From assembly GCA_026122225.1 (NCBI GenBank), contig JANEZZ010002355.1:620001-684000 (forward strand): a DNA stretch of 64,000 bases. The letters run 5' to 3'. Below are positions 33,884 to 45,110 of this stretch, in pieces. Position 1 is the stretch's first letter. Each line of letters opens with the position of its first letter. The stretch is from Heloderma charlesbogerti (lineage: Eukaryota > Chordata > Lepidosauria > Squamata > Helodermatidae). The position numbers were made by a program, and so were the translations under genes. The notes under the pieces were generated by a model. It searched no databases. It had not been told where the DNA came from and worked only from the letters and a program-made list of their open reading frames with translations.

Positions 33884-34206
33884 CAGTGGAGGCTGGTGGC
33901 TGTGAATCCATTCTGGGTTTCACTCAGAACCAGCCAGAACTCTAAAGTAGCTATCCAAGGTGCTTAACCCATTTGGGGATAGGATTCAGCACTTTTAGAT
34001 AGCTCCTTTACAGTTCTGGCTGGTTCGGACTAAAACCCAGAATGGATTTACAGCCTCACCGAAATTGGAGCCACCAGCCTCCACTGCTTATATCCCACCT
34101 ATATCCTTCACACCTTGGATAGCTCCTTTAGAGTTCTGATTGGTTCCAATTGAAACCCAGAGCAGATTCACCGCCCCACTGACATCGGAGCCACCACCCT
34201 CCACTG
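33884..34206. repeat. CAGTGGAGG inverted-repeat elements, tandem pair
   Basis: cagtggaggctggtggc at 33884 is complemented by gccaccagcctccactg ending 34086. A second end (gagccaccaccctccactg) finishes at 34206. The same family gives the clean 145-bp copy at 49920-50064. Flanks give no matching 8-mer here, so the pair may have been rearranged. Confidence 0.7.
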
Positions 34207-37200
34207 AGAAAAAGATAACATGTTTTTTGAAGAAGAAATAATGAGTATCTGAACCCATGTACATGCCTGGCTGGCTGCCCCCTGGGCACAAAATGTTTTT
34301 TAAAGTAAGAAGGAAAGATACTGCAATGAGCAGTAGCTTCCCACATGGGCCCTGGCATACCCATGCCAGCCCAGGTGCTGACACTGGGTCTCTTTGCCTC
34401 TGCCCCCATCAGCTGTGGTCATTTGAGGGCCCCCAAGTTGCAGGACCCTGGTCTTTGGCTGCAAGGTCCAGCACTACCTGGACCACTGCTTGACAGCATC
34501 TAGCGAGTCAGCGACCAGCGTACACCTTCATTGCTTCTGGAATGTCACATTCAGCATTCCAGCTTCATGCCATGTGTGCTAACCTTAATGTTCTCAACCT
34601 GCTCAAAATGCTTTTACTCAACTGAGTCCATGGTAAAACATGCTCAGAATGAAACCAGAGCTTCTGTTCTGGGTTTGTTATATAGCAGACCTAGCATTTC
34701 TGTCAATGGAATAGGACCTCTGGCATCACTAACGATGAGCATCATTCCTTCCCTCTACACGCATGTCATTTCATGAATGTTGGTTTTAAAACATTAATTT
34801 TCAGTATATTTGTCTTGCTTCTTTCAAGGTTGACTATTTGCTGACTATCACACTAATCTGAAAGGGGTGGAGAGAGAGAGGGAGAGAGAAAACAAACCTA
34901 TTGCCTTCATGTCCTCCTTATAAGTCTAGGGATGGATGAATCTGTCAGTTTTGGTTTCTCTTGGTTTCTCTTTTTTCCGCTATCACCTTTGGTTTGTCCT
35001 GAACTTTGAGATTGTTTTAAAAGTGTGTGTGAAAATATGTAGGTATTTTTGTGTGCATTTCTCCTATTATGTGCATTTTTTAATGCAATTTTGCCTAGTA
35101 TGCAAATTTTGGCAAACAATTTTCCAAACCGTAGAATACATTTTTGAACATTATCATCAGTAATATACAGAGTTTCCCCTAATACATGCATTTCTGTAGG
35201 CATCTCCAAAAAAAAATTGGAGGACTCCATTGTAAGATTCAGAGAAGTGTGCATGTTCAGGATGAGTTTCTGTTCGTGTATTGGTTCAAAATTATGAAAT
35301 TAGGTGAATTTTTCCCACATCCCTGGGTGGGCCATTATGGGAAGCAACATACTGGACTAGATGAACCTTTGGTCTGATCCAGCATTTTTGAACCCAGGCT
35401 ATGGACCAAAAATATGGGAAGAGTAGCATGAAGCAGCTTTGAGCAGGACATGTGTCCTTCCTTGAGCCACCAGAAATTGGCTAAGAACTTTCATCTTAAT
35501 CCAGCATTTCTTCTAAACACTGATGACATCCCACCTCTGCAGAGCTCCAGGCTTTCAACTAAGTAAAACAATAAAACTAACAGTAAAACAAATTTCTCCC
35601 CAAACCTGTCATTGACAAGAACAATCACATCAATAGCAGCAGCAACAAAGAGCCACCATACCCGTTCAGCAGGCTTAGATCTTCTAGAAGGGAAATGTTT
35701 TTTCTTAATTCACGTGTAATGGAAGGGAAGAAGTGGCTTTCAGAATCTCATTCCATCTACTCTAACACATTCATAAATTCTTAATATCAAAAGGCATTCG
35801 TCTCAGACTAATGAAAAAGCAAACCTTTTCGTTTAATATAATTAATGCCTTCTTATCAAAGGGAAAATCCACACCATCACTGGGCACACACAGTATGTGT
35901 TTGAAATTTGTGAGCATGTCAGTTTCTTATCCATGTCCAGCCATTCCATGTGCAGCCACAGTCACACATAAGGGAATGGTTTTTGCATGCCATTGCAAAC
36001 GTTGCACCATTCCATTGCAAAAATGGTCTTGTGCATTTGCTGGCATATGTTTGGTGCTGGCTCCATGGACCCAACCAGCCACGGGCACTTCAATTACCTT
36101 GGGCACCATGCACTCAATGGTCATATGAATGGATGCCAGCACTGAGTCTTAGGCAACTGTTGAGTGGGAGCTAGGAAGCAGGAGCCAGGGATCAAACCAT
36201 GAGCCAGAAGTCTGAGGCAGAGAACAACCCACGTCAGGGAACAACCTGTCATTGACTATCAGTGCTTAGCATGGATTGGTTGAGCTGAGCCAGTGATTAG
36301 CCTGTGTTGGTGGAGTCACTCCTATTCCTATATCAGGAAACCCTTTCCTGGCTAGGGAGATAGTGCCTGGTGGCTCACCACACAGGGCAACTGTGCACAA
36401 AAATGTGGGTTCCCAGTCCCAGCTCTGGAACATCTTGACAGGAGACCTTTAGTCTTTTATGTAATGCATCTTGAATCTTACACTCTTTCTCTTGAGATTA
36501 TACATCATTTCTTATTGGTGTCATTTTTAGCTTACACACTACAAATCAAAATTCTGGACAGTATGCTGCAGTAGCCATGTTTTACCTAAGTTGACGCTTG
36601 GTTTTAGCTTCTACAAATATTCTCCTTTCTCCACGTTCAGTTTCCTTTCTGGCCACACAGTCTCAGGTAGTGACACAGAGTCACATACTCCATAGGCTAA
36701 AATAGTCATCTTCATTTAATTAAAACAATAACATTAATATTAATACAAAAACTTCTTCTTGGTGACCAACACACATAATTCCTTCATCCTCTTTGTATTA
36801 CAACACCATTTTCAGGACCACAATTTTTTATTTTTTTTAATGAAAGAAAACATTATATGTAGTCCAGCCACCTAAAAAATAGAGCATGTCAAAAACAACA
36901 CAAAAACAAAAAGGCTGTCAAAACTATCAGTGGAAAAGCCAATGGATTATTCTCAGATGTAGATGTACGCTCAGAGGTGCAAACAGTAGATTTTATCAGA
37001 AAAGGAAGAAATGTAGTAACCTGGCAAGCTAACACTGCACAACAATAGGTAAAATACAACAAAATATTTGTACACATCTCACCTGAATGTAGACACACAC
37101 AAATAAACATACACTCAGATTCATCCCTACAGTGCAGTTAATAGCTTCTTCCTCCCTCCCTTCCCACAGCAATTATTTGAATATAAGGACTTAGAGATTC

Positions 37201-37743
37201 ACTGTTTGCTCACCATCTCTTCTTCCATCTATTTTTAATGTAGAGACACTACCAACCTAATAATAAACTCCATAAGAGGTTATAAATCTGAGACAGTGGT
37301 CCCCTGTACATACCCAATACAATAACTTTGAATCTCCAATTCATCATTCCATCTTTAAGAATAAGCCAAACAAACAAACACACAAAAATAAACAAGACAG
37401 ATCATTTCTTCCCATGATCATCACTTAGGTTAAATCTGGCCAGAAAGATGAGGAAGGGAAGCAAATGACCTTTTAAAAAGATGAAAAAGTCAATGCAATT
37501 TTGGCAGCAGCACTGGCTTCTGCTTTTTGGTATTTGGAATAGCATTCCTTTCAATCAATGTAATATCAGAAGTGGCTTTAGCATGGTGGAACTGGATCTG
37601 TTGCTTTTTAAAAAAAGTATGGAACCTTGTCCAGATCTACTGGGATTTTGATTGAAATCCTTAGGGATTTTGCATGCAAAACCACAATATTACTCCAAAT
37701 GTGGAGGGAGGGGTGGTGGTGGTGGTTACAATACAGTTCTTAC
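34207..37743. other. PDE4D intron just downstream of the D5 exon; no further exon recognised
   Basis: Mostly unique-looking. 34929-35330 has agggatgg and cacatccct near its ends, but the flanks do not match. 35340-35400 is a LINE family-B scrap (ctggactagatgaacctttg). 36175-36480 may be a decayed LTR or LINE piece. The first few hundred bases below 37744 may hold conserved splicing or regulatory sequence that I cannot judge without alignment. Confidence 0.4.
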
Positions 37744-38015
37744 CAGGTATGTGCCACAGTGAACCGCCGCTGTTTTGGTATGTTGCTACTCAAAAGCATC
37801 CTGCGTAAGAGTCTCGGAGAATTTCTAGGAGAAATGACCGGCGATAACTTCGGAGAAATAGATGAAGACTTCCTGGATGACTTGAGCTTTTCATGCTGCA
37901 ACAGGTTTTCCCTCAGGGTCTTCACCAGATCCTCATTGAGCCACGGATTCTGACAATGCGGATTATCCACTTCAGGTACAGCCAAGGTGTCTGGGCTTGT
38001 TGTTTGCTGAGCCAT
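37744..38015 (-). CDS. PDE4D: PDE4D, isoform 5 (long form) first coding exon
   Basis: PDE4D is a cAMP-specific 3',5'-cyclic phosphodiesterase; isoform D5 is a long form whose unique N-terminus directs it to partners such as RACK1 and beta-arrestin. This exon encodes 90 residues plus two bases: it starts MAQQTTSPDT, contains NPWLNEDLVKTLRENLLQHE (about residues 23-42, the known RACK1-binding stretch) and the Ser/Pro/Arg-rich ISPRNSPRLLRRMLLSS, and ends QRRFTVAHT. The final TG joins the next exon to give the Cys known to follow. The donor is TG|GTAAGA at 37743. The ATG at 38015 has A at -3 and G at +4, a strong Kozak. Human D5 has 88 unique residues by my recall; this copy has about two more, in the KLKSSRKSSSISPK stretch. 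Catalytic and UCR exons lie outside the window. Reading on past the donor gives Trp-stop, which is intron. Confidence 0.95.
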
Positions 38016-38450
38016 GTTTCCAAAGCAACTTACATCAGCCAAGTCTCTATCATGCAAGGTGATATGTGTTTGTCCTGCTTTGTTGTGGGGTGGGGGGAAC
38101 GGGACAAAAGAATCTCCTTCAGTATTGCAGTTCCGAGGAACCAAGCAGAGCTTTGAGTCTTGACTCAGCCTACTCAGCATTCAGTGTGGTGTTGCCTGCC
38201 CCCGGAGTGTCTCTGTACAGATAATAACCACGAAGAAGAAGAAAAAAGCAAGCTAACTCCTCCACCGAACCTATTAGACATTGCCGCTCCGCTGACAGCC
38301 TGCTCTGCCAAATGCCACTCACTCCGGCTGTCTATACTTGTAAGCGAGCACAGAGGGAAGGAACTGTATGATGGGGCTGACAGAACAGCTAGGCTGCCTG
38401 TCAAACTACTGGAACTAATGCACTGCAGCTGCTTGAGTGACTCCTGATTA
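38016..38450 (-). promoter_or_regulatory. PDE4D: Probable 5' UTR / promoter region of PDE4D5
   Basis: Directly upstream of the D5 start, free of recognised repeats, with moderate CpG content at 38200-38350. It holds an AP-1 consensus (TGACTCA at 38161-38167). No TATA box is convincing and the start site is unknown. The frame stays open upstream of the MAQQ start to an ATG at 38180 in a poor context (T at -3, C at +4), so that ATG is probably not used. D5 transcription is reported as cAMP-inducible; no full CRE was seen in this stretch. Confidence 0.5.
38174..38404 (-). CDS. Possible upstream ORF in PDE4D5 leader
   Basis: A 76-codon frame (MTGSLAVLSAPSYSSF ... SGGRQHHTEC) in the putative leader. 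Its stop overlaps the in-frame upstream ATG of the extended D5 frame as ATGCTGA (38180-38174). If the transcript starts above 38404 this uORF could lower or redirect translation. No homology recognised; it may be chance. Confidence 0.2.
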   Translation of the reverse strand: MTGSLAVLSAPSYSSFPLCSLTSIDSRSEWHLAEQAVSGAAMSNRFGGGVSLLFSSSSWLLSVQRHSGGRQHHTEC

Positions 38451-39814
38451 TGTACACAAAAAGTGCTGGGAGGAGGGCTTAAACATTGGTGCGTTCATTT
38501 TGTTTGGCTATCCTTGCCAATCTGTTTATTTCTCAATCTGAAGGGTGAGGGACAAGCGCTTCCTTTTTTTATTTGTTTCTCCACACACACAGAACCCCAC
38601 CCCCATTGCTCTTCTTTGCAGAATTCTCCACAGAAATGGCACAGCATTTATTTGTTTTTACCAACTTGCTACACCAGATGCGTTTACATTACTCAGTGAA
38701 AGAAACCTTTTCCTGACTGCCTCCTCAAAAATGTCATCAGGACTCCGTGGCGGCTTTGATGTGAGGAAGTTGAAATAACCACCTCAAAGGGTTGGGTTTG
38801 GGGGGGGGGGTGCTGTGAAGGACAGCAGGGTGAGAGAGAGAATGAGGACATATCCAGTTACCTCATCTCAAAAAGGGTATGGTAGAATTGGGAAAGGTGC
38901 CAAAAGAAGCAGCCAGAATGATAAGGGAAATGGAGCAACTTCCCTATGAGGAAATGCATGTGGAGCTTTTTTGGTTTTAGAAAGACAAATATAGGCACAG
39001 ATAGACTTGGTTCACACATCACAGCCAATTCCTGGGTGGTTTAACCCAGAAACTGCCAGGGTGAGCAGGAGCAAGTGAGCACGCTGCCTCTTGCCACTTC
39101 CTCTTTCAATCAACAATCCAGGAACACCCCGTGATGTGCAATCCCAGAAACTCTGCATTGTTTAGGGGTTAAATAATCCAGAGTTAACCTAACAACAAAC
39201 TGTGGGTTAACTCTGGGTTGCTTAACCCCTAAACCCAGAGTTTCTAGGATCACACACCACAAAATCCTGGGTTGTTAATTGAAAGCAGAAGCAGGCGAGC
39301 AGGCAGGAACCACCATGCTCACTCACTCCAGCACACTCACAAATAACTCATGTTTAACAAATGACGGATTGTTTAATCATGCAAACTGGGTCATAGACTG
39401 CATTAATACATAACATCAAACTATTTTTTTCGCATCATGTGAATGAGCCTTTGGCTTGTGAGCTCCCCACTGCTTTTGCTTTCAACTGACCATGCTTTGT
39501 CATTATATCCACACCTGGACAAATTGTGATTAGTTTTAACTATGGTTTAGGACAAGCCTGGGGAGCCTGAGACCTATTACCTGAGTTTCAAACTCTGCCC
39601 ACTTTGGTTCTTGTAGCTCTGACTGTGGCCACAACTGAAATGCAGACTCCAGTAGGTTTCAATTGAGGGAATGTGGACCTCAAAAGTAAAAAGGTTCCCC
39701 ATCCCTAGTTTAGAGAAACAAGACAACTTCAAAATATATTTTCTGATCCTTGCTTGTTTCCTTCAACCACCGTTAACCACAGTTCCATGTTTGGAACAAA
39801 TAATAACAAATGAG
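38451..39814. other. No gene; inverted-repeat stretch at 39000-39300
   Basis: 39015-39300 is a loose palindrome: cacatcacagccaattcctg with gtttctaggatcacacacca, and aacccctaaacccagag with its complement, centred near 39190. Probably a small DNA transposon; no clean target duplication found. Confidence 0.4.
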
Positions 39815-40110
39815 AGAGGACCTCCTTAGTGGTCACTCCCAAGCTCTTGAACTCCCTGCCAGAGGAGTCCAGTTTGGGCCCCTGTCCGCCGCCTTCTGCT
39901 TATTATTCAGGCAAGCCCTCGGCACATAAGCTGGTCTGTTGCTGAAAAGGTTATTAAATTGCTTGGTTCAGCTTACTTTTGTTGTTGTTGCATCTTTAAT
40001 TGTGTTTCTGATTTATTTCTTTTTATACTATATTTTAATTAAGATTGTGTTTTTAATCTGGATTTTATTGAGCACCATTTTTTGCAGCAAGGCGGAGTAT
40101 AAATCAAATA
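39815..40110 (+). mobile_element. LINE 3' end (L2-like)
   Basis: Contains gtggtcactcccaagctctt ... aactccctgccaga, the nucleotide form of the L2-type RLW-N-LP block, then an AT-rich 3' UTR ending gcggagtataaatcaaatac. Not coding. Confidence 0.6.
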
Positions 40111-40486
40111 CATTAATAATAAATAAACAAATCAACAAATATTCTCAGTTGTTGAAAACAGAAGTAAAAGCTCCTGATTGCCTCCTTGTGGTCATGCCAG
40201 AGGAGGAGAGGCAAGGGTTAATGCATGAGCCCAAGGCTCAAGCATTTCATGCTAAAACACAGTCTAGCATTACATCCAAACCCAGTCAAAGTGCAGTTAT
40301 GCATGGTGTGGAGAAAGTAGATAGAAGTGTTTTTCTCCCACTCCCCAATAACAGAACTCAGAGCCATCCGATGGAATGGATAGGCAGGAGATTTAAGACA
40401 GACGAAAGACTGTACTTCACACAATGCACTAATCATTTATGGAATTCACTGCCACAAGATGTGGCAATAGCCACCAGCTTAGATGT

Positions 40487-41222
40487 AGGTGTCCTACTTT
40501 ACAAAGCACAGTCCTCTATTTGAAGGTATCCTCTGTTTGATGGACTGTCCAGTCCAAGTCTGGTTTAAAGTCAAAGAGCTTCTCTTCACCAGCAATTTAC
40601 TGCATGCTCATGATTGGCCACTCATGGAAGTTTGAGGGTCCATTACACGACATCCAGGGCCCTTCCCATGTTTTTTCAGGTTTATCCTACCACAAAAAAC
40701 ACTTGACAAAATCAGGTATTTTAAACAAATGTGTAGAATTGGTTGTGTATAATGCTGCCATAGCACTATATTTCAGCCACTAGATGGTGCTGTCTAAAGG
40801 AAAACATTAAAAAAGTGCCAAAACGGAAGGTTTCAATTCAAACCACGTGGTCAACCATGTCCGCCCGTGTAATGGAGCTAATCGTAATCCCACAAAGAAT
40901 CTGGAAGCAGAAAGCTCTGGTAAGGCAGCAGGATTTTCCATTAATATGGAGAAGCCCAAAGAACCAAAGACAGGAGAATATGAGCCTTAAAGTTGCCCAT
41001 CAACAGTTAGCACCTGGACAGCAGACTGGCAAGCACACCGATCACCTGTTCATTCTTCTCCACAATGATGAGACGTATTGTATTTCTGTTAAAATTATAG
41101 TTATTCTTTCTAAATTTATACCTATAAATCTATATTTGCATATGCAAATATTATACAAATTGGGACCCTTGTTTTGGGGTGATACATTTCCTCTTTTTTC
41201 ACAATGCATGAATGGCCACCCT
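40487..41222 (+). mobile_element. TAGGGTGGCC-family DNA transposon inside a LINE
   Basis: Starts taggtgtcctactttacaaa and ends atgaatggccaccctA. Flanks cttagatg and cttaaata agree at 6 of 8, the differences being G/A. At about 735 bp it is more than twice the usual length, so it has a further insertion in the middle (about 40600-40990) that includes the CTCF-like motif. Confidence 0.75.
40777..40790 (+). promoter_or_regulatory. CTCF-like motif
   Basis: cagccactagatggtgctgt, one base different in the core from the motif at 33692-33705 and on the opposite strand. It lies within a repeat, so it may be a repeat-borne site. Confidence 0.4.
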
Positions 41223-41432
41223 ACTTAAATACCTTCAAAAAGGGATTAGGCAATTTGCTAGAAGGTCTTAGCTATGTTAGCTGAACGGAGCCTCCATCTT
41301 CAGAGATAGTATGTTGCTGAACACCATTGGCTGGAGAGGAACACTGGACGAGGGCTAGTGCATTCAAGCCCTCTCTGTGGGGTTCCTGGAGGCAACTGAT
41401 CAGCCATCTCTGGAAAGCTGGACTAGATGGAT

Positions 41433-41663
41433 CATATTTATTTATTATTACATTTATATCCTGCCTTTTTCCCTCTTGCAAGGGACCCAAGGCAGCTTAC
41501 ATGGCCCTCCCCCTCTCCATTTTATCCTCACAGCAACCCTATAAGGTAGATTAGGCTGAGAGTCAGTGACTGGCCCAAAGACACCCAGTGAGCTTCATTG
41601 ACAAGTGCAGACCAGAACCCAGATCTTCAGAGTCCTAGTCCAACACTCTAACCGCTACAGTGG
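41433..41663 (-). mobile_element. tRNA-derived SINE, inverted
   Basis: Plus-strand landmarks: tttatatcctgcctttttcc, ggcagcttacatggccctcc, ctcacagcaaccctataagg, ccagaacccagatcttcaga and ccaacactctaaccgctaca (inverted A box). Complete or nearly so; same family as 13488. Confidence 0.85.
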
Positions 41664-42856
41664 TTCTCATCTTTCATCCAATCCAGAATACCTCTTCTTA
41701 TGTTCTCATCTGATCCATGGGGTACATCCACTGAGAAGCTTCCTAGCACAGTCCCAATCAGAATAAAAGGGAGTGGTGCAACAGCACAATGGATCATCCA
41801 ACTCAGGCACCAAAATACCTAGTGCCAGCTCTCTTGAAAAGTACAAAACGAAAGCAGTGAGTCTTGCCGTGGCTCACAAAGCAACATAAAAGCCAGGATG
41901 CTGAGTATACACCATCTAATTAGATATTGCTAATTCCCAAGTCAGTGGCTTCCCATTCCCATTAACTATTTCTTAACTGTTACAGTTATTGTTTTAAAAT
42001 GGCTCAGAGTAATTGAGTTAATGTGAGTTAATCACCATATTGCTTGCTCTTTAAGATCTCATTCTGAACAAGAGATCCATCTTTGCTGAAAGCAGTTATA
42101 CAAAGGGCACTCTTCAGTTGCATGGGGGTGGAGAGATTTGATTTTTATTTTATGTTTTTGGATGGACAAATATGTTTTCTATCAAACAGTCTGAATGGAA
42201 TTGTTGGTTTCAGTTTCTTCAAAACTGTACCCAGTGTTGCTTCGCTACATAGGAAGGGGGAAATACATTTATAAACATCATTAATTTCCTCTGACTAGGA
42301 TGTCGAGAAAGACAACAATGAGCTTACAACTCTGATTGATTAAACTTCAGCACATATAACATGTTCTCATTTCATCAATGAAAAGCCTTGTTTATTAGCA
42401 GTAGTTGTCGCAGTAGCAACCACAGCGGCATCGATACAGCACTTTTCATTCATGAAAAGGCTGCATTTACCTTTTTCAAAAGCTGCAAGAGATCCTATCA
42501 CAGTTCTCCTGGCATCACATCTAGTTTGGCTTTCAGTATGCTGAGCTTTTTCCCAACAACTATTTATTGGTCAGAACAAACTTGAGAGTCAGGTAACAAC
42601 AACAACAACAACGTGCAGCCAAAAATAAGCACTTTTCATTTCACCTGGAAAGACCTAAGCACACATGTGTAACATTCTCCAGTTGAGACAAGGGGATTTA
42701 AAAGTACTTAGTTAAGGCTGGTTTTACTTACTACTACTATTACTACAAGTGGGACCTGCAACAAAATGCTGCAGTACATCCTTATTGAACTGCAGTGCTC
42801 CTGTTCAGGGTGCCTGACAGTCAGCCATGTCCCCATCTAGAATACTAGAAGCTTTA
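41664..42856. other. No gene seen
   Basis: Unique-looking AT-rich sequence with a short CAA run at 42597-42612. No repeat recognised. Confidence 0.4.
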
Positions 42857-43165
42857 AGGGCACAATCCTGTGCATGATTAGACAGAAGAAAGTCCTACAA
42901 CTCCCAGCATTCCCAAGCCAGCATTCCCCAACCCAGCATTCCACAGTGGGTTGGGTGGGAAGGAGTGGGATGCACTGTGTCAGCCTCTTAAGGCGTAATC
43001 CTATGCTTTCTTCTTAGGCAGAAGAAACGCCTTCAGCTCCCAGCTTTCTCTATGCTGGCTGGGGAATGCTGGGAGTTGTAGGACTTTCTTCTTTCTCAAC
43101 GTGCATAGAATTGCACCCTAAGAGGCTGAAGCAGTGCATTCAACTCCTTCCCACCCACCTCAGCA
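42857..43165. repeat. Long inverted repeat (about 310 bp)
   Basis: gggcacaatcctgtgcatga at 42857 pairs with gtgcatagaattgcaccc at 43101-43120. gaaagtcctacaactcccag pairs with ctgggagttgtaggactttc. gtgggttgggtgggaaggag pairs with ctccttcccacccacctc. The order of arms is not a simple hairpin, so two palindromic elements may be nested. No transposase. Confidence 0.65.
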
Positions 43166-44299
43166 GTTTCCTGCTTTTCTTTTCCAACGGAGGCTCAACA
43201 TTCTGTGTTTACTGAGCATGTTCAGTTCTCATGACATTGGATGGGGGTTGACCCTTTAGGGTTGTTTTTTTTAAAAGATGTTTTTCGACTTCTGTAAACT
43301 CTGGGATTCCCCAAGCATACTAACACTTCCTCTTGTTTTTCAGTGGCCCTGTTCTGACTCCATTTCTGTTGGCACTCACCATCTGAATTCACTATTAGAA
43401 GGAGTGATAATGATGATGATTTTATCCCCACATTTCTACACAGCATTTTAATCTTAATAGTTATTCTTCATCCTCATATACTTGGAAATCCCCTTGCCCC
43501 CCAAAAGCCTACAGATAGTGTGCATGCTCCCATTCTCTGGCAGTAGTGAACCATATAGTCACAGAGCAATTCTATCCTTGTCTCCTCAGAAGTAAGTCCA
43601 ACTGAATTCAGTAAGACTTGCAGCCTCGGCCATGTCTATTTTGAGTGATCACACACTCACATTATTATTATTATTATTATTATTATTAGAGACCCAGACT
43701 CTAGTTCCTACCATTTTTGTTGTCATTTGGTACAGTATGTTATTATTAAAAGTTGTACAAAAATAAGACATAAAGTACAAGTATTATAACAAGTATTGCG
43801 CAAAAAATGCAAAGTACTGTATAATACACCCAAGTACTTAAATAGGCAAAAGCAAAGAGTTTGGAGAGCAATTGCCTTGAAAATTGATGTCTCATTCATG
43901 GATGAATAGAATTCAGTTGTCAGCAAATTTATTTATGACTGCTTCTTCTTTCATATGTTTATAATAAGCCCATCTTGTTTCTTGTCAAGCCTCTGGTTCC
44001 TGAAGTGCTTTGGTTGGAAGCAAGTCACTAGTGAGTCACAAAAGCCTGGTTACCAGGCCAATGGCAAGCAAATGTTGTTGCTAAGGCAGCACAGGAAGCT
44101 TTCAATCTGAGTCCATGAACTACATGAGCTTAAGTTACTTCCACAGAAATGGGGTCTCCTTGGCCCCCTCACAAAACATCCCCAGGGCCTTTCCAGCACC
44201 TCCCATGAACTGCATCCTCCTTTAATGGCAGAAACGAATGGCAGATTGCACCACTCCATGTAATACAGCTAACCAAAGGAACTGTCTATACTAGCCTTC
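43166..44299. other. No gene seen; (ATT)n at 43660-43688
   Basis: Includes a dispersed-repeat scrap at 43555-43625 (agtaagtccaactgaattca). Otherwise unrecognised. Confidence 0.4.
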
Positions 44300-44955
44300 C
44301 AAGACAGAAGAGAAAATATTCTCAGGAGGTGCCTGAAAAAAAAAAATATGCCCAACATGTTTTGGAGCATTTAAGAAGGAGCATTTCAGGAGCACTTCTC
44401 CGAAACTGAATTTGGCTCTTGGACTGGAAGAGACACCCCCGTCGTTCACATTTATGGCAGTCAACCCTTGAAAAATAATGCTCATTTGTCACAGGTGGCA
44501 ACAGTTTATGGGGGTCCTTACATATGTGCAGATCAGGTAAATGTGGGCCAAACCACATCAATTATGCCACCTGTAGTTTGGCCCACAATTTACTTGATTT
44601 GCATGGTGGATGGCATATATGTTGCCACCTATCACAAGTGAACATCATTTTTAAAGGTGTTGACTACTATAAATGTGTATGACAGGGGTGTCAAACTTCT
44701 TCCTGTCCAAGAGCCAAATTCAGTTTTGGAGAAGTGCTCCTTAAATGCTCCTTCTTAAATGCTCTTTCTTCTGTCTTAAAATGTTCCTTAAAAAGGAGCA
44801 TTTTAAGACAGAAGAAGCATTGGAAAGACTCTTTGTGATCCATTTAGAGAAAGATAAGTAGCCCCTGAGGAAGGAAAATCCCTTCCAAAATGCACTGGGC
44901 ATAATAAAGTTTTTTTCAGGCACCTGAGAATATTTTCTCTTCTGTTTTGGGACAC
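44300..44955. repeat. Long palindrome, arms about 300 bp
   Basis: Outer arms agacagaagagaaaatattc and gaatattttctcttctgttt are complementary. Next inward are ggtgcctgaaaaaaaa and tttttttcaggcacc, then the block ctccgaaactgaatttggct and its complement at 44708-44735. The centre at about 44535-44595 pairs atcaggtaaatgtgggccaaa with tttggcccacaatttacttg. The inner arm carries hAT-like text (caggggtgtcaaac) also found at 46488. A foldback or palindromic DNA transposon is likely. Confidence 0.75.
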
Positions 44956-44999
44956 GTAAGTGCCTTCCCCTCTGGCTGTTTCCTATACTAGCCCTTCCC

Positions 45000-45110
45000 C
45001 AACCTGGTCCCCTCCAGATGTTTTGGACTACCACTCCCATCAACAGTCACGGTGATGGAAATTGAAGTCCAAACATCTGGAGAGCACCAAGTTGGGGGAG
45101 GCTGCTCTAC
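45000..45110. repeat. Palindromic ccagatgt repeat
   Basis: cccaacctggtcccctccag at 45000 pairs with ctggagagcaccaagttggg ending about 45098. A compact inverted-repeat element related to 14872 and 19470. Flanking 8-mers match poorly. Confidence 0.65.

Larger units (their letters stand above)
40250..41440 (+). mobile_element. LINE family B (CR1/L2 group), split by a DNA transposon
   Basis: Left part encodes MHGVEKVDRSVFLPLPNNRT, MEWIGRRFKTDERLYFTQCT and SLPQDVAIATSLDV. The right part resumes at 41223 (ccttcaaaaagggattaggc) and continues to the 3' UTR (ctggactagatggatcat). It matches the reverse of 23152-23655. The interruption is 40487-41222. Confidence 0.82.

Noticed and set aside
34929..35330. 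Further TAGGGATG-ended MITE
   Set aside because: The ends look right (ctagggatgg, cacatccct), but the flanking octamers tataagtc and gggtgggc do not match, so the boundaries are not supported.
36175..36480. Possible LTR
   Set aside because: No TG...CA pair with a target duplication could be found.
1..37743. Other PDE4D isoform first exons (for example the short unique starts of D3, D8 or D9)
   Set aside because: I looked for their coding sequence on the minus strand and saw no match; they may lie outside the window.
37627..37953. Plus-strand 108-residue frame
   Set aside because: It is the antisense shadow of the PDE4D exon, with no features of its own.
37740..38180. PDE4D frame read as a complete 146-residue protein
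   Set aside because: The last Trp and stop are intron beyond the GTAAG donor, and the segment upstream of MAQQ begins at an ATG in poor context.
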